This document shows positions 16,371 through 20,072 of a DNA stretch of 20,072 bases, piece by piece (the first letter of the stretch is position 1; each line of letters opens with the position of its first letter). Under the pieces are notes generated by a model, which saw only the letters and a list, made by a program, of their open reading frames with translations, was not told the DNA's origin and searched no databases. The DNA comes from VGSZ01 sp044349155. Its GTDB lineage: Bacteria > Myxococcota > UBA727 > VGSZ01. A program made the position numbers and the translations under genes. The stretch covers positions 1 through 20,072 of the forward strand of contig JBIKRQ010000081.1 in NCBI GenBank assembly GCA_044349155.1. Reading direction: 5' to 3'.

Positions 16371-17096
16371 ATGGGTCGCATTTTCGAAACCCGCAAAGCC
16401 ACGATGTTCGCCCGCTGGAACAAGATGTCGAAGGTGTTCACGCGCATCTCGAAGGACATCGTCATCGCCGCGAAGGCTGGCGGGCCCGACCCGGCCACGA
16501 ACTCGTCGCTGCGCCGGCAAATCCAAAACGCTCGCGCCGTGAACATGCCGAAAGACAAAATCGACGGCGCCATCAAGCGTGCGCAAGGCAAAGACGCCAC
16601 CGACTACGCCGAGCTCATCTACGAAGGCTACGCGCCCCACGGCGTCGCGTTCCTCATCGTCACCGCCACCGACAACCCGACGCGCACGTTCACCAACGTC
16701 CGCACCATCGTGAACAAGGCGGGCGGCAACCTCGGCACCACGGGCAGCGTCGCCTTCTCGTTCAAGCGCATGGGCGTGTTTCGCCTCGACCCGAAGGACG
16801 TGAAAGATCAAGAAGAGCTCGAGCTCGAATTGATCGACGCTGGCCTCGAGGAAATGGGCGAAGGCACGGGCGAAAAGGGCGAGCCACAGCTCATCATCCG
16901 CTGTGCCATCACCAGCTTCGGCACCATGCAGGATGCGCTGGAAAAGCGCGGTCTGCAGACGTTGTCGGCGCTGTCGGAGTACATCCCGCAGACGCCAACC
17001 GAGTTGCCCGAAGACAAGGCCACCGAGGTCCTCGAGATGGTCGACAAGCTCGAGCAGGACGAAGACGTGCAGCAGGTCTTCTACGCCCTCGCCTGA
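16371..17096 (+). CDS. yebC: YebC/TACO1 family protein (transcription/translation regulator)
   Basis: A cytoplasmic protein of 241 residues, the usual size for YebC. Members have been described as DNA-binding regulators (PmpR) and more recently as ribosome-associated factors that relieve stalling; which applies here cannot be read from sequence. Family hallmarks are FTRISKDIVIAAKAGGPDP followed by LRRQIQNARAVNMPKDKI and AIKRA, then YEGYAPHGVAFLI, TDNPTRTFTNVR and GGNLGTTGSVAFSF. The N-terminus is MGRIFETRKATMFARW rather than the common MAGHSKWxxIxxRK, a variant I associate with Bacteroidota-type YebC. AAGGAA lies eight bases before the ATG. It has its own candidate promoter upstream and a strong terminator downstream, so it is a single-gene unit. 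Confidence 0.95.
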   Translation: MGRIFETRKATMFARWNKMSKVFTRISKDIVIAAKAGGPDPATNSSLRRQIQNARAVNMPKDKIDGAIKRAQGKDATDYAELIYEGYAPHGVAFLIVTATDNPTRTFTNVRTIVNKAGGNLGTTGSVAFSFKRMGVFRLDPKDVKDQEELELELIDAGLEEMGEGTGEKGEPQLIIRCAITSFGTMQDALEKRGLQTLSALSEYIPQTPTELPEDKATEVLEMVDKLEQDEDVQQVFYALA

Positions 17097-17120
17097 CGTC
17101 GACCACGTCGTCGCGCCAGC

Positions 17121-17150
17121 AACGCCAGGCCACACCGGTCTGGCGTTTTT
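17121..17150 (+). terminator. Rho-independent terminator after yebC
   Basis: AACGCCAGGCC (17121-17131) and GGTCTGGCGTT (17137-17147) pair over 11 positions with one G-U wobble and a 5-base ACACC loop. TTTTT (17146-17150) closes and follows the stem. It lies 24 bases past the yebC stop and is the clearest intrinsic terminator in the window. Confidence 0.9.
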
Positions 17151-17204
17151 CGTTCAACGACACGGCGCGTTTGCGTTTGTTGCGCAGCGTGCGAATTCCG
17201 ACCC

Positions 17205-17948
17205 ATGACGACGCGCGTACCGCCCGCCGACGACGCAGCCTTCCTCGCTGCCTACCGCCTCGAGGACTACCCGCGGCCCTCGCTGGCCGTTGACGTCGCC
17301 GCCCTCACCGTCGTCGACAGCGCACTGCACGTGGCCCTCTATCGCCGACCGGCAGCACCATCAGCGGGCGCGCTCGCGTTGCCAGGTGGCTTCGTCGGTC
17401 TCGACGAGGGCCTCGACGACGCTGCGCGCCGTGTTCTCGCCGACAAAGCCGGTTTGCGCGAGGTCTTCGTCGAGCAGCTCTACACGTTTGGCGCGCCACA
17501 GCGCGACCCACGCGGGCGCATCATCTCGGTGGCGTACGTTGCCCTCGTCGACGCCGCACGCTTCGCGTTGGCCGACACCGACCACCGCCGCTATCGCCTC
17601 GAGGTGCCGTGGGCGGGCGAAACGGGCGGGCCGGTGACCGTCGTCGACGACGCGGGTGCCGTGCAGCCGTTGGCCTTCGACCACGACGTCATTTTGGGCA
17701 TGGCGGTCAAGCGGCTGCGCGGCAAGATTGACTACTCGCCCATCGGCTTTCAGCTGTTGCCGCAGGCCTTCACGTTGCGACAACTGCAAGACGTGCACGA
17801 GGTGGTGCGCGGCGAGAGCGTGAACAAAGACTCGTTTCGTCGTCGCATGCTCGCCACCGGGCAGCTCGAGGCCACCGGCGAGCACGAGCGCGACGTCACC
17901 TGGCGCCCCGCCGAGCTGTACCGCTTCGTGCGGCGCTCGGCGGTGTAG
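17205..17948 (+). CDS. NrtR-like regulator: degenerate Nudix domain plus winged helix
   Basis: A protein of 247 residues. Residues about 25-150 form a Nudix fold. The Nudix box runs Gly62 to Leu84 with the correct 23-residue spacing, but the REUxEE core reads Arg76-Val77-Leu78-Ala79-Asp80-Lys81, so the key catalytic glutamates are lost and hydrolysis is unlikely. The C-terminal part (about 157-245) has FDHDVILGMAVKRLRGKIDY, SPIGFQLLPQAFTLRQLQ and NKDSFRRRMLATGQLEATGE. This is the winged-helix segment typical of NrtR regulators, which sense ADP-ribose-type ligands and control NAD metabolism genes. No NAD gene is present in this window, so the target is unknown. The ATG has no clear Shine-Dalgarno. 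It is separated from yebC by a terminator and converges on the cytochrome gene with 13 bases between stops. Confidence 0.88.
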   Translation: MTTRVPPADDAAFLAAYRLEDYPRPSLAVDVAALTVVDSALHVALYRRPAAPSAGALALPGGFVGLDEGLDDAARRVLADKAGLREVFVEQLYTFGAPQRDPRGRIISVAYVALVDAARFALADTDHRRYRLEVPWAGETGGPVTVVDDAGAVQPLAFDHDVILGMAVKRLRGKIDYSPIGFQLLPQAFTLRQLQDVHEVVRGESVNKDSFRRRMLATGQLEATGEHERDVTWRPAELYRFVRRSAV

Positions 17949-17961
17949 CGCTGAACGCTGG

Positions 17962-18876
17962 TCAGGGTGCTGCGACGTCGTCGGGCCACACAGCGCCCTG
18001 TTCGATCCAACGCTTGATGGTTTCGATCTCCGACAAGGCCAGCAGGTTGCCCTTGGTGGGCATCACGTCTTCGTCGTCGGGGCTCAGGGCCGACATTGTG
18101 TACACGAGGGACTTCGCTGGGTCACCGGGCACGATGGCGGCACCGCTCTCGCCGCCCTTCATCGCGAAGCGTTTGGCGTCGAGCCGCAGCCCCGCCTTGC
18201 GCTTCTCGGCCCCGTGGCACTTCACGCAGCTGCGCTTGAAGATGGGCGCGATGTCTTTGGCGTAGTCGGGCTTCTCGGGGATGGCACCCTCGGGATGACG
18301 CGCGCGCGCCTCGGCGGTTTCGGCGCCGTATTCGTCGTCGGCGGGGCCCTTGGTGCTGGCGGCGTCGTCGACAGGCTTGTGCTCGCCAGGCGGTGCGAAA
18401 GCTTCGGCGTAGTAGTCAGCGCCGTGCACGAGTTTGCCGCCGAGGTGACCGGTCACCATCACCAGCGCTGCAGCGACGGCAAGGATGGGTGTGGAGAGCT
18501 TGCGCAGCACCCCATCCTTCTGGCGGTAGGCGAGGGTGGCCAGCAGCGCCACGATCGCCGTGGCAATGCCGACGATCTCGTGACGCTCCACCATCTCGCC
18601 ACTCGTGGCCTCAGCATTCTCGAGGGCAATGCCGCTGCTGGCGGCAATGAACGACGCGATCGTGGCCACCACGAGGATGAACGACACCGTCGGGCGATGG
18701 GCCTGCGAGCGGCGACCAAGCACCAGCTCCACCAGCAGGGCCACCACGAGCAGCGCGACCGGAAAGTGCAGCATCGGCATGTGCAGCCGCGAGTAGACCA
18801 TCACCGGATTGGCCGCGGCGGCGGGAACCGCAGCAAGCATCAGCATCAGCAGGGCAAACGTCGACGTCGATTTCAC
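17962..18876 (-). CDS. DUF2231-type membrane protein fused to a C-terminal c-type cytochrome domain
   Basis: A protein of 304 residues. It has an N-terminal signal-like segment (about 5-22), then four membrane helices (about 33-54, 63-85, 99-117, 127-152). Conserved-looking histidines are His32 and His37 (RLHMPMLHFP), His99, His144 and His151, resembling the DUF2231 family. A linker rich in charged residues (160-200) leads to a planctomycete-type cytochrome c domain with Cys217-Val-Lys-Cys220-His221 and Met272 (DVMPTKG) as likely distal haem ligand. It ends EIETIKRWIEQGAVWPDD. It is probably an inner-membrane redox protein with haem c in the periplasm; electron partners are unknown. The GTG at 18876 is chosen for its GGAG six bases upstream and because it starts the signal sequence; an in-frame ATG at 18936 lies inside the preceding gene. 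It sits 25 bases after the DUF1501 stop, so the two are one operon. Confidence 0.88.
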   Translation of the reverse strand: MKSTSTFALLMLMLAAVPAAAANPVMVYSRLHMPMLHFPVALLVVALLVELVLGRRSQAHRPTVSFILVVATIASFIAASSGIALENAEATSGEMVERHEIVGIATAIVALLATLAYRQKDGVLRKLSTPILAVAAALVMVTGHLGGKLVHGADYYAEAFAPPGEHKPVDDAASTKGPADDEYGAETAEARARHPEGAIPEKPDYAKDIAPIFKRSCVKCHGAEKRKAGLRLDAKRFAMKGGESGAAIVPGDPAKSLVYTMSALSPDDEDVMPTKGNLLALSEIETIKRWIEQGAVWPDDVAAP

Positions 18877-18882
18877 AACGGG

Positions 18883-18886
18883 CTCC
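18883..18886 (-). promoter_or_regulatory. Ribosome binding site GGAG selecting a GTG start for the cytochrome gene
   Basis: GGAG is six bases before the GTG at 18876, in the 25-base gap after the DUF1501 stop. This placement makes the GTG a better start than the in-frame ATG at 18936. Confidence 0.7.
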
Positions 18887-18901
18887 AAAAGGTGTGTGCG
18901 G

Positions 18902-20072
18902 TCACGCAAGGAGGTGAGCGATGGGGTCTTGACCAATCAAGGCGCTCGCATCGAGGCCGGCACTCGCCAGCACCGTGGCCATCGCATGGCTCATGTCGAG
19001 CAACTCGGCACCGCGCGCATGGCTGCCGTTGCGCGGGTTCACAGGCACAGCAGACAGGCCGTCGTCGGTGGCGCCAAACATCACGGGCCCGTCTTTGCGC
19101 CGACGCACGTTCTTGCCGATGAGCACCATCGCGTTCGTTGGCCAATGGTGCTTGCCACCCAACTCGTTGCGACTGGGCGCGCGCGAAAACTCGCTCGTGA
19201 CCACGATGGTGGTTTTGTCGAGCAGCGTACGTCCGTCGACGTCGACGGTCGCCTTGAGCCCGGCGCAGACCTCGGCGACGGTTCGGAAGCCGCGAATCAC
19301 TGCGTTGGCATGACCGCCATAATTCGAACGCGTGTGGGCATCAAACTCGCCCGTGCCGATCGTGATCACCGGCGCCACGTCGTGCTTGATGGCTTCGACG
19401 GCCATGCGCGCCTGCTTGGCCCAGCGGTCGTCTTTCGCACCACCCTCCATCGCGCGCACACGCTGCCGGTAGTCGGTGCTGGCGAGGGCGCGTGCCAGAT
19501 CGGCGAACTCGCCGAAGTCGTTGGCGAGGGCGTTGCCGTCGTAGGACTTGCGCGTGAGCTGGTCGCGTGCGGCAATCGCCTCGGCAATCTCGCTGCGGTA
19601 AGCACCCATCTCGCCGCGCACGTTCACCATGCTCTTGAGCTGGTCGACGCTTTCGATGCGCACGGGCTCCAGCACCAGGTTCGGATCGTCGCCGCGAAAC
19701 GTGGCCGGCCGCGTCGAGTCCGACGACAGGTTCGGCATCTCGTAGCCAAGCCCGATCTTGCGCGCGATCAACGTCTGCGCACTCGGTGCCGACACGAAGT
19801 TGCCGGCGGGCTTGAACTGCCCCGTCGTCATGCGGAAGCGCGCCTGCGGGTGGTTCAAAGCATCAACGTGGATGCCTCGCATGATCGCCATACGATCGGC
19901 GTACGGCAGCAGCGCCTTCATCGCCGGACCGAAGCGCTCACGGCCATGCTCGATGATTTCGTCGTCGTCGTAGGGGACAAACATCCCGCTGTCGTGCGTG
20001 AGCGGGTCGGTCGACAGCATCAGGTCCCAGCCGCCCATCATGTAATAAAACACGAAGTAGTGGTCGGTGCGC
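18902..20072 (-). CDS. DUF1501 family protein (partial, N-terminus beyond window)
   Basis: The frame stays open to the right edge and 389 residues are present. The left-out part should include the start and probably a Tat-type signal, as is usual for the family. Matching features are FVFYYMMGGWD near the visible start, GTGEFDAHTRSNYGGH, the DKTTIVVTSEFSRAPSRN segment, KHHWPTNAMVLIGKN and VMFGATDDG. All fit the DUF1501 alkaline-phosphatase/sulfatase-like superfamily, where the Asp, His and Glu residues form the putative metal site. DUF1501 proteins are usually exported and often sit next to planctomycete-type cytochrome genes, as here. Enzymatic activity is not established for the family. A GTG at 20053 could in principle be read as a start, but homology continues upstream (RTDHYF), so the gene is called partial. 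Confidence 0.9.
   Translation of the reverse strand, partial: RTDHYFVFYYMMGGWDLMLSTDPLTHDSGMFVPYDDDEIIEHGRERFGPAMKALLPYADRMAIMRGIHVDALNHPQARFRMTTGQFKPAGNFVSAPSAQTLIARKIGLGYEMPNLSSDSTRPATFRGDDPNLVLEPVRIESVDQLKSMVNVRGEMGAYRSEIAEAIAARDQLTRKSYDGNALANDFGEFADLARALASTDYRQRVRAMEGGAKDDRWAKQARMAVEAIKHDVAPVITIGTGEFDAHTRSNYGGHANAVIRGFRTVAEVCAGLKATVDVDGRTLLDKTTIVVTSEFSRAPSRNELGGKHHWPTNAMVLIGKNVRRRKDGPVMFGATDDGLSAVPVNPRNGSHARGAELLDMSHAMATVLASAGLDASALIGQDPIAHLLA

Noticed and set aside
17949..17961. Bidirectional terminator between the convergent genes
   Set aside because: Only 13 bases separate the stops, with a 4-base possible stem and no T-run.
18877..18936. ATG start at 18936 for the cytochrome fusion
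   Set aside because: It lies inside the DUF1501 coding region and adds 20 polar residues ahead of the signal sequence; the GTG at 18876 has a proper GGAG.

Overview
This is a GC-rich bacterial window, dense in genes, with a strong G/C preference at third codon positions. No rRNA, tRNA, insertion sequence or CRISPR array is visible. Several genes point to a myxobacterium-like Myxococcota lineage. These are a Spy/CpxP-like protein with a GFGVRRPLRF core, VDAG-rich linkers, and a DUF1501 gene next to a planctomycete-type cytochrome c gene. The taxonomic call is inference from family resemblance only.

Left part (1-12588, minus strand): one tightly packed operon read right to left. It starts with a giant secreted protein of 1816 residues. 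Next comes a 1911-residue bacterial alpha-2-macroglobulin with an intact CLEQ thioester motif. Last is penicillin-binding protein 1C (pbpC), which is cut by the left window edge. The first junction is a TGATG overlap and the second gap is 4 bases. Alpha-2-macroglobulin plus PBP1C is a known pair, thought to combine protease trapping with cell-wall repair. The giant first gene is the unusual partner. It looks like a long array of beta-sandwich-type modules of about 94 residues, many with one closely spaced cysteine pair, and I do not recognise it as a named family.

Middle (12589-13536): a divergent intergenic region of 391 bases holding a perfect 20-base palindrome and a small hairpin. It is followed by a histidine-rich Spy/CpxP-like protein without a signal peptide and a probable terminator.

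Right-middle (13567-17948, plus strand): a polytopic membrane protein with an HExxH metallopeptidase motif, a VDAG repeat linker and a helical C-terminal part; a YebC/TACO1 family protein with a good extended -10 promoter and a strong terminator; and an NrtR-like regulator whose Nudix box has lost its catalytic glutamates.

Right end (17962-20072, minus strand): a two-gene unit, convergent with the NrtR-like gene. A DUF1501 protein (cut by the right edge) precedes an inner-membrane DUF2231 protein fused to a c-type cytochrome domain.

The best candidate for something undescribed is the giant cysteine-pair repeat protein as a dedicated partner of the alpha-2-macroglobulin/PBP1C system.
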